From: JBBDJB01 sp040880125
GTDB taxonomy: Bacteria; Planctomycetota; Planctomycetia; Pirellulales; JBBDJB01
DNA length: 53,997 nucleotides
Reading direction: 5' to 3'
Assembly: GCA_040880125.1 (NCBI GenBank)
Contig: JBBDJB010000005.1
Coordinates: 1 to 53,997, forward strand
In this document: in pieces, positions 41,201 through 49,511 of the stretch
Layout of the letters: each line of letters opens with the position of its first letter
Numbering within the stretch: the stretch's first letter is position 1
The notes under the pieces: generated by a model
Told to the model about the DNA's origin: nothing
What the model saw: the letters and a program-made list of their open reading frames with translations, nothing else
Databases searched by the model: none
Made by a program: the position numbers and the translations under genes

Positions 41201-42264
41201 GCGTCTGGGGCACGGTCCGAGAGACGGCCGCCGACAAGCAGCAGATGATCGCCGCCTACAAGCAGATGCTCACCGACTCCAGCGCTCCCAATCCCGATCC
41301 CGAGCTGGGCCGCGCGATCTTCGCCAAGACCTGCCAGCAGTGCCACACGCTCTTCGGCACCGGCGGCAATGTCGGACCCGACCTGACCGGTTCGAACCGC
41401 TCCGACCTCGATTATTTGCTCTCGAACATCGTCGACCCGGCCTCGGTGATGGCCAAGGAGTATCAGCCCACGGTGATCGCTACCGTCGACGGCCGCATTG
41501 TCACCGGCATCGTCCGCGCCGAGGACGATCGAGCGCTCACCCTGCAGACTGCCACCGAGACGCTCGTCGTTCCGCAGGACGAAGTCGAACAGCGGGCGAT
41601 GAGCGACCAGTCGATGATGCCGGACGATCAGCTCAAGCAGTTCACCGACCAAGAAATTCGTTCGCTAGTTGCTTACCTGGCCGGGCTGCGTCAGGTGCCG
41701 CTGCTGGCCACGGTCGATAACGCAGCCCAGGTGTTTAACGGTCAAGATCTGACCGGCTGGACCGGCAGCGCTGACCTGTGGTCGGTCCAGGACGGCCAGA
41801 TCGTCGGCCGCAGTCCGGGTCTGCCCAACAACGAATTTCTCGTCAGCGACCTGGCCGTGGAGGACTTCCGGCTGACGCTCCAGGTGAAGCTCATCAAAAA
41901 CGAAGGCAACAGCGGCATCCAATTTCGCAGTGCGCCGATCGATGGCGGCGTGAAGGGCTACCAGGCCGATATCGGTGTCGACTGGTGGGGCAAGCTTTAC
42001 GAAGAGCACGGCCGCGCGCTGCTCTGGGCGGAGTCCGGCGAACAGCACGTCCGCCAGGGCGAGTGGAACGAGTACACGGTCGAAGCGGACGGCCCACGCA
42101 TCCGCACGTGGATCAACGGCCAGCTCTGCGTCGACTTAAACGACCCGGAAGGGGCCCGGCGGGGAATCCTGGCGTTTCAGCTTCACTCCGGCCCGGCCAT
42201 GGAAGTCCGCTTCCGCGACTTCAATCTGGAGGTCCTCGACCGGCCGGCCGACGCCGCACCGTAG
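38215..42264 (+). CDS. PVC-type cytochrome with HEAT region and DUF1080 domain, 1349 aa
   Basis: A large secreted protein. A signal peptide (1-23) is followed by a beta-sandwich (about 30-180, LNLDFETGTLADWTIEGEAF), then the membrane-bound-dehydrogenase/PVC domain (about 215-600, six-bladed propeller with DNDGDGRFDRRT), a HEAT-like helical region (about 610-1010) and a c-type haem domain with CQQCH at residues 1040-1044 plus DDQLKQFTDQEIRSLVAYLA. A C-terminal DUF1080 sandwich follows (FNGQDLTGWTG to VRFRDFNLEVL), of the 3-keto-disaccharide hydrolase class. The ATG at 38215 has GGAGG ten bases upstream. Such fusions are typical of planctomycetes and are thought to act on sugars. A family 1 palindrome follows. 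Confidence 0.94.
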   Translation: MKLSLPCILALALSALVSTAAAQGLLPRDESGRPLNLDFETGTLADWTIEGEAFADQPIQGDTVRQRREDMRSRHQGEFWIGGYERHLDAPTGTLTSAPFIATKPWASFLANGGSHGETHVELVRQDTDEVFYRVAGNNQETMRRVVVDLRPHAGKPIYVRLVDEHRGGWGHVNFDNFRLHDTRPGRPTPPLVILTPDEYPLAGVSGDQAARAMQLPEGFSVTASATEPEVKQPIAMALDDRGRVWIAEAYEYPIRAPEGEGRDRILIFEDNDGDGRFDRRTVFAEGLNLVSGLEVGFGGVWVGAAPHLLFIPDRDGDDRPDGEPQVLLDGWGYEDTHETLNAFIWGPDGWLYGCHGIFTHSLVGEPGTPEDKRVPLNAAIWRYHPVRHTFEVFAEGTSNPWGVDFNDHGQAFCTACVIPHLFHVIQGARYQRQAGQHFNQYTYRDITTIADHVHYLGANPHGGNDKSDAAGGGHAHAGAMIYLGNAWPERYRGQIFMNNIHGQRLNVDILEPQGSGYVGQHAPDFLLTGDRASQILNLRYGPDGQAYMIDWYDMNACHHRDPNGHDRSNGRIYKITYGQSEPVDVDLKKLADGELVELVLHQNDWYVRHSRRILQERAARGELDDSARGRLAELATTHADETRRLRAAWALHVTGGLSNELLSKLLADANAYVRGWAIQLSLDGENLQATPALLSQFATMAREDQSQVVRLYLASALQRLPLDARWDILDGLVRHPEDAGDHNLPLMLWYAAEPLAGADSERALALGMVAGESIPLVRELMLRRIGSSGGQASLAVLVRGLDGADDSALQLTFLQGIRSALRGQRQVEPPDGWQAAFEKLTASSDQSVALAAAALAATFGNDAAKGTLAAIAADSQRDTASRREAVETLLAVRAADLPALLKPLVSDVELRDLAIRGLAQFDDPQTPAILLEAYSHLPPAEKRSALATLCARPEFGLALLEAVKDKQIASSDLTADLVRQLRNLKDSRVDARLESVWGTVRETAADKQQMIAAYKQMLTDSSAPNPDPELGRAIFAKTCQQCHTLFGTGGNVGPDLTGSNRSDLDYLLSNIVDPASVMAKEYQPTVIATVDGRIVTGIVRAEDDRALTLQTATETLVVPQDEVEQRAMSDQSMMPDDQLKQFTDQEIRSLVAYLAGLRQVPLLATVDNAAQVFNGQDLTGWTGSADLWSVQDGQIVGRSPGLPNNEFLVSDLAVEDFRLTLQVKLIKNEGNSGIQFRSAPIDGGVKGYQADIGVDWWGKLYEEHGRALLWAESGEQHVRQGEWNEYTVEADGPRIRTWINGQLCVDLNDPEGARRGILAFQLHSGPAMEVRFRDFNLEVLDRPADAAP

Positions 42265-42298
42265 GCAAAGAAAGGTCAATCACCAACGAAAAGCGTCG

Positions 42299-42318
42299 CA
42301 CAGACATTCCTGTCTGTG
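42299..42318. repeat. Dispersed palindrome family 1, copy d
   Basis: CACAGACATTCCTGTCTGTG, a perfect 8-bp stem with a TTCC loop, starts 35 bases after the PVC cytochrome stop. Confidence 0.82.
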
Positions 42319-42438
42319 CAGCTCCGTCAGGGGCCGCTGTGTGGACGAGTGCGGATCAGCAACCCGAAAAAGTCCGCGACAACGCGAGCGGTCCACAGTG
42401 GACCCTACCGGCCAAAAACTCGCACAGGGGTAAAAGTC

Positions 42439-42621
42439 ATGTTCGCATTCATGGGCGTCGGCCCCACCGAAATGGTTATCGTGCTGATCATGCTCTCGGG
42501 CGCTCTCGTCGTACCGGTCAGCCTGGTGCTGATCGTATACTTCCTCTGGCAAAAGCACCGCCGCGATACACTGCACCTTGACCAACAGCGAGACAACCTG
42601 CCGGACGACTCCCGCGGCTGA
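42439..42621 (+). CDS. Small single-helix membrane protein, 60 aa
   Basis: MFAFMGVGPTEMVIVLIMLSG begins a single long hydrophobic helix (to about residue 37), followed by a basic and polar tail (WQKHRRDTLHLDQQRD). The GVGPTEM opening resembles the start of TatA/TatB, but the hinge and amphipathic helix of TatA are not seen, so a Tat role is not claimed. AGGGG lies nine bases before the ATG. Convergent with glnD, 37 bases away. Confidence 0.65.
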   Translation: MFAFMGVGPTEMVIVLIMLSGALVVPVSLVLIVYFLWQKHRRDTLHLDQQRDNLPDDSRG

Positions 42622-42658
42622 CGTTAGCTGTACCGACGAGGCGACACTGCCAAAAGCG

Positions 42659-45280
42659 CTACTGGTCGATCGCGTCCAGCAGCCGCTGGCGGATTTCCTG
42701 GAGTCGCTGCTCGTCCTCGATCTTTTGTCCAGCAGCGTCGGTGACATAGAAGACGTCGACGACCTGGTCCAGATAGGTGCCGATCTTCGCCACCGAAACC
42801 GACAGGCCCAGTTCGAACAGCGTTCGGGTGATCGCATAAAGCAAACCGCGGCGATCGAAGGTAAATACGTCGAGGATCGTCGAGAATTCGGAAGTGCTGT
42901 TGTCGACGCGCACCCGAGTGGGCAGCGGCGAAAGCGGCTGCAACGGGCGTACGTCCTGGCGGCCCCACACCTTGCGAAACTTGGGCGGCTCTGTGCTGGA
43001 AACGGCGCTCACCAGGGCCCGGCTGACGTCGGCCAGTCGGTCGGCCGGCGGCCCGCCGCTGTAGTCAGGATCCTGCACGACGAAGCGATCCAGCACGAGC
43101 CCGTCGGGCAGTGTGTTGATCTCGGCCGATAGAATCTCCAGCCCCTTGGCAGTCAGCGCGCCGGCGAGCTTGTGAAACACACCCTCGGCCATCGCCTGAT
43201 CGACGCCCACGATAAACTCGACGGTCTGGCTTTCCGGTAGATAAATCCCCCACGCGTCGGCCGCGCCCGCTTGCAGTCCGCGCAGTCGTAGTAGCGTCGT
43301 AGAGACGTGTTCCGGAGCGTGGGCCAGCAGCAGACTGGCCGGCAGCGCCTGCACGTGATCTTCGAACCAATGGTCTTGCGGCTCGGCGGAATGGCAGCGG
43401 CGGACGTCGTCGCGGCGCTGCTCGAGCACGGCATGTGAATCGAAGGTAGCGTCGCCCGCCAGATGGTGCATCGCCCGGCGGTACAGCTCGGTGAGCACTT
43501 CAATCTTCCAGTCGTTCAGCACGCCCGGCCCGACGGCGGCCAGATCGGCGCACGTCAGCACGTACAGCATGCGGAGCAACTCCGGCGAGCCGACCTCCAC
43601 GGCGAACCGCACGACAAGCTGGTCGTCGCTGGTGTCGCGGCGGAACGCCAGGTGCGACATCATCAGGTGCTTGTGAACCAGGAACTTGACGTCTTCCGCT
43701 TCGCGCTGGGGCAGTTGCAGCCGCGCGGTGGTCTGCTGGGCGATCTCCAGTCCGACGTCGCTGTGATCGCCGGGATAGCCCTTTCCCAAATCGTGCAGCA
43801 ACAGCGCCAGGTGCAGCGTACCCTTGCGCTTGATCTGCTGATACGCCCGGCCGAGCGGGCTGTCGTGTTGCGCAAACTCCGTGGCGTGCTCGACGGCCCG
43901 AATACAGTGTTCGTCCACCGTGTACTTGTGGTATTCGTTGAACTGCAGCAGGCACCGCGCCCGGGTAAATTCCGGCACAATTCGCTCCAGCACGCCCAGC
44001 TCGTGCATCTGCCGGAGAAGCTCGGCCAGACGAGCCGGCTGATCGAGCAGCGAGAGAAACCGCGCGGCGGCGTCCGGTCCTATCTCCCCGTTGAAGCTTG
44101 CCGCCGCCCGATCGACGGCCGCCCAGGTGCCGTGGGCGATCCGTTTGTCATACATGTTGGCCAGATCCATCAGTCGCAGGGCTTCGGCCAAACTGAACCG
44201 CAGCTTTGCCAGCCCGCGCTTCGTGGCGCTGATCTCGGTCGGACTGACGCGGTAATCGCCTTCGACCTGGTGGCTGAATACCGGCCCCAGCACCCGGCTG
44301 ATGGCCGGCCGGGGACGCACGCTTTCGACCAGGCGGGAAACGAGATAACGGACGCGGCTGGTGTGCTGAAAGTAGCCGCGCATGAACTGCTCGACCGGAA
44401 GCATCTCACTGCCGCCGGCGTAGCCGAGCGCCGCGGCGACGCGCACCTGTTCGGCGCGGTCCAGCACGTCCTTCGCCTTTTGAGCGTGGAAGTGCATCTC
44501 GTTGCGAAGCCGCAGGAGAAACTCGTTCGCATTGACCACCACCCGCCGATCGTCGCGCGATAACACGCCCAGCAGCCGCAAGCGGTCCGGCTCGGGCGAC
44601 CCGAACTTCGCAAAGCCGATCCACCTGAGCAAGTGAATATCGCGCAGCGCCCCGCGGGACCGTTTGATGTTCGGTTCGAGCAGATAGACGGTCTCGCCGT
44701 ACTGAATCCGCTCCTCGCGCCGCGCTGTGACCAGCGACTCGTGGCAGGCGGCGTAGCGACGGCGTACCATCTTCTCGAAGCGCGTGGTGAAACGTTGGTA
44801 CAGCGACTCGTTACCTGCCAGATAGCGCGACTCGACCAGCGAACTGAGAATCACGGCATCGCCCCGGGCAAGCTGGCAGGCGGATTGCGGCGTGCGCACG
44901 CTTTGCCCCAGATCGAGCCCGACGTCGAAGATGTCCTGGAGCAAGCGCTGCGCCAGCGCGGCGACGTCCGCCTCGCGGCCTCTCTCGTGCAGGATCATCA
45001 GATCGACATCGGAATACGGCGAAAGATGTCGCCGACCATAGCCGCCGTGCGGAACCAAAGCGACTTGCGACCTCAGCACATCGGCGTCCGATCCTGCCAG
45101 ATCGGCCACCGCGGCGTCGAACAGCCCCATGATCACCTCGTCCACAAGCGCCGTCAGACCGCCGCACACCTGCACGCCCGGCAGCCCCCGCTCGTGCTGC
45201 TGGGCAAATCGGCGCCGACCTTCCTCCAGGCGCGACTTGGCGGCTAACAGACTCGTGCGGAAGTGGGGACCGGAAAGCAT
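42659..45280 (-). CDS. glnD: Bifunctional [protein-PII] uridylyltransferase / uridylyl-removing enzyme, 873 aa
   Basis: Senses glutamine and adds or removes UMP on the PII T-loop Tyr. The nucleotidyltransferase domain holds GGYGRRHLSPYSDVDLMIL (79-97) with the catalytic DVD pair. The HD domain holds YHKYTVDEH (about 450) and LLHDLGKG (H496, D497). Two ACT domains end the protein (about 700-780 and 805-873). Length is usual for GlnD. It is last of amtB-glnK-glnD on the minus strand. The ATG at 45280 has no strong ribosome site. The gap to glnK is 235 bases, so a second promoter is possible. Confidence 0.96.
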   Translation of the reverse strand: MLSGPHFRTSLLAAKSRLEEGRRRFAQQHERGLPGVQVCGGLTALVDEVIMGLFDAAVADLAGSDADVLRSQVALVPHGGYGRRHLSPYSDVDLMILHERGREADVAALAQRLLQDIFDVGLDLGQSVRTPQSACQLARGDAVILSSLVESRYLAGNESLYQRFTTRFEKMVRRRYAACHESLVTARREERIQYGETVYLLEPNIKRSRGALRDIHLLRWIGFAKFGSPEPDRLRLLGVLSRDDRRVVVNANEFLLRLRNEMHFHAQKAKDVLDRAEQVRVAAALGYAGGSEMLPVEQFMRGYFQHTSRVRYLVSRLVESVRPRPAISRVLGPVFSHQVEGDYRVSPTEISATKRGLAKLRFSLAEALRLMDLANMYDKRIAHGTWAAVDRAAASFNGEIGPDAAARFLSLLDQPARLAELLRQMHELGVLERIVPEFTRARCLLQFNEYHKYTVDEHCIRAVEHATEFAQHDSPLGRAYQQIKRKGTLHLALLLHDLGKGYPGDHSDVGLEIAQQTTARLQLPQREAEDVKFLVHKHLMMSHLAFRRDTSDDQLVVRFAVEVGSPELLRMLYVLTCADLAAVGPGVLNDWKIEVLTELYRRAMHHLAGDATFDSHAVLEQRRDDVRRCHSAEPQDHWFEDHVQALPASLLLAHAPEHVSTTLLRLRGLQAGAADAWGIYLPESQTVEFIVGVDQAMAEGVFHKLAGALTAKGLEILSAEINTLPDGLVLDRFVVQDPDYSGGPPADRLADVSRALVSAVSSTEPPKFRKVWGRQDVRPLQPLSPLPTRVRVDNSTSEFSTILDVFTFDRRGLLYAITRTLFELGLSVSVAKIGTYLDQVVDVFYVTDAAGQKIEDEQRLQEIRQRLLDAIDQ

Positions 45281-45515
45281 GGGGGACGCAGTGCAACGGC
45301 CGTTGAGGACGAATCGCTTCTGCCGGCGCGCGGGCCACCCGGCCGGCTAAGGAAACGCGCGCTGCGGCGATATTCCATTATCTGCGCCGAGGTGCGTTAT
45401 GAACACCTGAAACGAAGCCGCCGCCGGCTCGTCACGCGCACCGGCGAACACGCCCAGCCAGTGGCAGCTCGGCCGTGTGTGCCACCGGCTGTCGCACATT
45501 TGCCATGCCGTGACG

Positions 45516-45854
45516 TCAGACTGCTTCTTCGCCGGTCTCGCCCGTCCGGATGCGGATGGTGTCGGCCAGGTCGACGACGAAGATCTTGCCGTCGCCGATC
45601 TGCCCGGTCTGCGCCGACTTCATGATCGTGTTGATCACCGGCTGGAGCTGGTCGTCCGCCACCACGACCTCGATCTTAACCTTCGGGACGAAGTCCACGG
45701 CGTACTCCGTTCCGCGGTACATCTCGGTGTGGCCTTTCTGCCGGCCGAAGCCGCGGACTTCGGTGATGGTCATCCCGGCGACGCCCTGCTCGCTCAGCGC
45801 ATTTTTCACGTCTTCCAACTTGAAGTGACGAACGATCGCTTCGATCTTTTTCAT
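45516..45854 (-). CDS. glnK: Canonical PII nitrogen regulator, 112 aa
   Basis: Trimeric sensor of ATP/ADP and 2-oxoglutarate; blocks AmtB when nitrogen is plentiful. The PII signatures are complete: FGRQKGHTEMYRGTEYAVDF with Tyr51-equivalent, TGQIGDGKIFVVDL and IRIRTGETGEEAV. The ATG at 45854 is preferred over one six bases upstream because it gives the standard 112-residue protein and places GGGAGC seven bases ahead. It follows amtB, hence glnK rather than glnB is the likely name. GlnD downstream supplies the modifying enzyme. Confidence 0.96.
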   Translation of the reverse strand: MKKIEAIVRHFKLEDVKNALSEQGVAGMTITEVRGFGRQKGHTEMYRGTEYAVDFVPKVKIEVVVADDQLQPVINTIMKSAQTGQIGDGKIFVVDLADTIRIRTGETGEEAV

Positions 45855-46049
45855 TCCCATGCTCCCGAACGGTTAAGGCGTGGCAGGCGCCTGCGTGCGC
45901 TCGCCGGTCGCGCGACCGGCGGACGTCTCCTTCAAGGCGATTTCTTCCGTCGGCTGCAAGCCTTGCATAACGGCCCGGTGCGCTATCGGTGTACATCACA
46001 CGTGCGCATGCCGACGGCAAGCAGCCGCATTCTACCGCGCCGGTAAACA

Positions 46050-47522
46050 CTAATTGAAGATATAACCCTCTTCTCCGTGCTCGCTCAAATCCAGACCTTG
46101 GATCTCGCTCTGCTGGCTGACCCGCAGCCCGATGGTGGCGTCCACGATCTTCAGCAGAATGAATGTCGCCACGGCGGCGAATACCCAAGTGACCGCCACC
46201 GCTACAAGCTGACCGATGAAGATTCGCGAGCTGCCTTCGATCAGGCCCAACTTGTTCGTACCGTCAATATTCCACGCCTCCCTGGTGGCGAAGACGCCGG
46301 TGAGGATCGCTCCTAGCGTTCCGCCCACGGCGTGAACGCCGAAGGCGTCCAGCGAGTCGTCGTAGCCGAGCTTGGCCTTCAGCGTGCTGCACGCGAAATA
46401 GCAGACGATGCCCGCCGCCGCTCCCATGATCAGCGAGGGCATCAGATTGACAAAACCAGCCGCCGGCGTGATGCATACCAATCCGGCCACGGCGCCGGAA
46501 GCCGCGCCCAGCACGCTCGGCTTACCGCGAGTGATGCACTCCATCAGGGCCCAGGCGACCGCCCCGGCTGCGGCGGAAAAATGGGTCACCGCAAAGGCGC
46601 TGGAGGTGAGCTCGTCAGAGGCCAGTTCGCTGCCGGCGTTGAAGCCGAACCAGCCGACCCAGAGCATCGCCGCGCCGATTGCCGTGTAGGTCATGTTGTG
46701 GGGCCGCAGGTCAGCGCTGCCGAAGCCCAGACGCCGGCCGATCAAGAGCGCGCAGATCAAGGCCGACACGCCGGAACTGATGTGCACGACCGTACCGCCG
46801 GCGAAGTCGAGCGCTCCGCCCGCCAGGCCAGGGCCTTCCGCCCCGGTGGCCACAAAGCCCAGCAGGCCGCCGTCCCACACCCAGTGACACAGGGGACAAT
46901 AGACAAAGGTCCCCCACAGCACCAGAAACACGGCCATCGCGCTGAACTTCATCCGCTCCGCAAAGGCCCCGCAGATCAAGGCCGGGGTGATGATAAAGAA
47001 CATGCCCTGAAACAGCATGTGCGTCAGCAGGGGGATCTGTGCGGGCGCGGTGCCGAACATCGGAGTGACCGGCTCGCCCGCTTCCGGGTCCCAGTAGCGG
47101 GCGACGTTCTTCATGAACAGATATTCGCCGTTGCCGATCCACGCGCTGCTGCCCGTTTCGCCCGGCGTCCCGCCGAATGACAGGCTGTATCCCCACAACG
47201 CCCAAACCACCGTCATCAGGCCCATTAAGAACAGGCACTGCATCATCACGCTCAGCACGTTTTTCTTGCGGACCAGGCCACAATAAAACATGGCCAGCCC
47301 GGGCGCGGTCATGAACAGCACCAGCGCACAGCAGGTGAGCATCCAGGCGTTGTGCCCCGCCAGGTGGGCCGACAGCGCCGTGGCCTCGACCTCCGCCATT
47401 CGCTCTTCAAGACCCGCCGGCTCCAGAGCGCCCACCGACTCATCTTGAGCCGCCAGCGGGCTGCTCCACATCCCCGCGCATAGCGCGCAAAGTGCCCCTA
47501 AAAAAACAATGCGATAATGCAT
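46050..47522 (-). CDS. amtB: Ammonium transporter AmtB, 490 aa
   Basis: Trimeric ammonium channel of the Amt/Rh family. A signal peptide (1-25) and an N-terminal extension to about residue 50 precede eleven predicted membrane helices. The twin pore histidines are visible in GGTVVHISSGVSAL and FGVHAVGGTLGAI, and other signatures are GLVRKKNVLSVMMQ and AAMLWVGWFGFNAGSEL. The gene heads the amtB-glnK-glnD cluster; PII from the next gene is expected to plug the channel. No sigma54 box was found in the 268 bases upstream. An 8-bp inverted repeat (CTCCACCA at 47534, TGGTGGAG at 47576) lies just before the start. Confidence 0.97.
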   Translation of the reverse strand: MHYRIVFLGALCALCAGMWSSPLAAQDESVGALEPAGLEERMAEVEATALSAHLAGHNAWMLTCCALVLFMTAPGLAMFYCGLVRKKNVLSVMMQCLFLMGLMTVVWALWGYSLSFGGTPGETGSSAWIGNGEYLFMKNVARYWDPEAGEPVTPMFGTAPAQIPLLTHMLFQGMFFIITPALICGAFAERMKFSAMAVFLVLWGTFVYCPLCHWVWDGGLLGFVATGAEGPGLAGGALDFAGGTVVHISSGVSALICALLIGRRLGFGSADLRPHNMTYTAIGAAMLWVGWFGFNAGSELASDELTSSAFAVTHFSAAAGAVAWALMECITRGKPSVLGAASGAVAGLVCITPAAGFVNLMPSLIMGAAAGIVCYFACSTLKAKLGYDDSLDAFGVHAVGGTLGAILTGVFATREAWNIDGTNKLGLIEGSSRIFIGQLVAVAVTWVFAAVATFILLKIVDATIGLRVSQQSEIQGLDLSEHGEEGYIFN

Positions 47523-47759
47523 GGAACGCGACCCTCCACCATGAAGCGTTCACTTCAAAGACGCGACACGCCGCCTGGTGGAGACCTTCGGGTCACACCG
47601 TATCGCGAGGAGAAGGTTACCCGCCCACCTGCCCGCGTGTGCGCGGACAGTGCCTATGTGGAAGGGCACCGTATAGCTCCACAGGTTAACCAGCCGGCTG
47701 CGGCTCGTAAAGACGCTTTCGCGTAAGTTTTTCGGGAGGTGGGGGGAGTTCTAACGAGG

Positions 47760-47773
47760 CACAGACATTCCTG
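47760..47773. repeat. Dispersed palindrome family 1, decayed copy e
   Basis: CACAGACATTCCTG matches the first 14 bases of the family, after which the second arm is lost (CTCTTTG). It lies just beyond the 3' end of the adenosyltransferase gene. Confidence 0.55.
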
Positions 47774-47790
47774 CTCTTTGCGCGATCCTC

Positions 47791-48336
47791 CTATCCCCTG
47801 CCCTCCCAAATCACGTCCTCGCGGCCGGCGGACTGGTTCTCAAAACGGGCCATCACGAACAGCAGATCGCTCAGCCGGTTCACATACGCGATCAAGTCGC
47901 CCGACACCGCCTCTTCGCCGGACAGCGTCACCATCCGTCTTTCGGCCCTGCGGCACACACATCGGGCGACGTGCAGCAGGGCCGCTGCCCGGCAACCGCC
48001 CGGCAGAATGAATGACCGCAGCGGCGGGAGATCCTTCTCCATCCGGTCGATCTGGTGCTCCATCTGCGCCACGTGATCGCGGCCGACCTTGTTCGTTCCC
48101 TTCGCTATCGGGTCGGGGGTTGCCAACTCCGCGCCCACGTCGAACAGCTCGTGCTGCACGCGGGCCAGGTAGGCGTCGCTCGGGTCGGTGAGCTGCCCGG
48201 CACGAACCACGCCAAGGGCCGCGTTCAATTCGTCGACCGTGCCGTAGGCTTCGATCCGCGCAGCGCTCTTGGAAACGCGCGGTCCGCCAAACAGCCCCGT
48301 CTCGCCCGAGTCGCCCGTGCGGGTGTAAATCTTCAT
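47791..48336 (-). CDS. PduO-type cob(I)alamin adenosyltransferase, 181 aa
   Basis: Transfers adenosyl from ATP to cob(I)alamin to make coenzyme B12. The N-terminal P-loop-like motif YTRTGDSGETGLFGG, the RIEAYGTVDELNAALG segment, LPGGCRAAALLHVARCVCRR and VNRLSDLLFVMARFEN are family signatures. It is a five-helix bundle, typically trimeric, and length is normal. The ATG at 48336 (MKIYTRTGD) is preferred over a GTG one codon upstream. The gene stands between family 1 palindromes. No B12-dependent enzyme or cobalamin riboswitch is seen nearby. Confidence 0.93.
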   Translation of the reverse strand: MKIYTRTGDSGETGLFGGPRVSKSAARIEAYGTVDELNAALGVVRAGQLTDPSDAYLARVQHELFDVGAELATPDPIAKGTNKVGRDHVAQMEHQIDRMEKDLPPLRSFILPGGCRAAALLHVARCVCRRAERRMVTLSGEEAVSGDLIAYVNRLSDLLFVMARFENQSAGREDVIWEGRG

Positions 48337-48372
48337 CACTGAGACGCTCGCAATCGTGTTTTAAATCGGTGG

Positions 48373-48423
48373 CACGGACATTCCTGTCTGTGCGTAGCCG
48401 TAGCTGAATTCGTGAGAATTCAG
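48373..48423. repeat. Dispersed palindrome family 1, copy f, and adjacent 8-bp palindrome
   Basis: CACGGACATTCCTGTCTGTG (48373-48392) carries one change from the family. Next to it CTGAATTC and GAATTCAG flank GTGA (48404-48423), a perfect 8-bp stem. The core TGAATTCGTGAGA is also near the copy at 34429. The rest of the 326-bp spacer 48337-48662 shows no gene. Confidence 0.72.
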
Positions 48424-48662
48424 ATCCGCCCAGGGTGCGGCTGAACTGTCACGAGTCCAGCTACCCCTCTCGCGCGGCCCTTCTCCCCAGCCTGTATCCA
48501 TGTTCGCGTCACGCGTACCCGACGCAGCGGTGGATGTCGCGGCATTATAGCGTCGCGCCGCTGCGGCCTGCGCTTCTCGGCGGCCTTGGCGCGAGTTTGT
48601 ACAATGCGACGAGGCGGCGCCACCGCGTCACGTTCTCCAATCTGAGAAGTGGAAACCTTAAA

Positions 48663-49136
48663 ATGAGCATGCAAACGGAAAAGGCTACCTTCGCGGCGGG
48701 ATGCTTCTGGGGAGTCGAACAGGCGTTTCGCGAACTGCCGGGCGTGGTGGACGCGGCTGTCGGCTACTCCGGCGGACGCACGGCCGATCCGACGTACGAA
48801 CAAGTGTGCAGCGGAACCACCGGGCACGCGGAAGTGGTCCAGGTCGAGTTCGATCCGAGCCAGATCTCCTACGCGCAACTTCTGGATCGCTTCTGGTCGG
48901 CCCACGACCCGACGACGCGAAACCGGCAGGGCCCGGACGTCGGAGAACAATATCGCTCGGCGATCTACTTTCACTCACCGGAGCAAGAGGAGTCCGCCCG
49001 GCAGTCGCGCGAGGCGGCCCAGTCTGGCTTTTCGCGACCCATCGTCACCGAGATCACTGCGGCCGGACCTATCTACAAGGCGGAGGAGTACCACCAGCAG
49101 TACCTCGCCAAGCGCGGCGGCGGGCACTGCCGGTAG
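48663..49136 (+). CDS. msrA: Peptide methionine-S-sulfoxide reductase MsrA, 157 aa
   Basis: Repairs methionine-S-sulfoxide in proteins. The catalytic motif GCFWG (C14), GVVDAAVGYSGGRTADPTYE, TGHAEVVQVEFDPSQISY and YRSAIYFHSPEQEESAR are MsrA hallmarks, and the C-terminal GGHCR supplies a likely resolving Cys. The ATG at 48663 starts the conserved part; a longer frame from 48435 has no homology. It appears to be a single gene. A 7-bp tandem repeat follows almost directly after the stop. Confidence 0.95.
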   Translation: MSMQTEKATFAAGCFWGVEQAFRELPGVVDAAVGYSGGRTADPTYEQVCSGTTGHAEVVQVEFDPSQISYAQLLDRFWSAHDPTTRNRQGPDVGEQYRSAIYFHSPEQEESARQSREAAQSGFSRPIVTEITAAGPIYKAEEYHQQYLAKRGGGHCR

Positions 49137-49142
49137 CCGGTA

Positions 49143-49226
<84 letters not shown>

Positions 49227-49308
49227 CAATACCCGCACCCCGCGTCGCCCCCCATGCTGGGGAAAGGAGAATATCCAGCAGAGTTCGCCGTAATTTTCTA
49301 AAAATTTC

Positions 49309-49337
49309 TTTACAAGGCTGGACGCCTCTGTTAATCT
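49309..49337 (+). promoter_or_regulatory. Candidate promoter of the giant surface protein
   Basis: TTTACA (49309-49314), a 17-base spacer and TAATCT (49332-49337). The -35 box is good and the -10 box weak. The region is AT-rich compared with its surroundings and lies 175 bases before the ATG. Confidence 0.35.
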
Positions 49338-49511
49338 CTTACTTATCCGCCGAATCCGAACAGTGCAAAGGCGGGTTGTTACGGTTTTGATGTTCTCTGG
49401 ACGGTTCCGTCACTTTTTCCCTTACCGCCCGCATTTCCGCGTCCCGGCGCGACACGGCCGTTATTTTCGAAAATCTTCCAACTACTCAGTTGCACTAGGC
49501 GAGACCCCACC

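Noticed and set aside
47523..47790. Sigma54 promoter upstream of amtB
   Set aside because: No TGGCAC-N5-TTGCA-like pair could be found on the minus strand.
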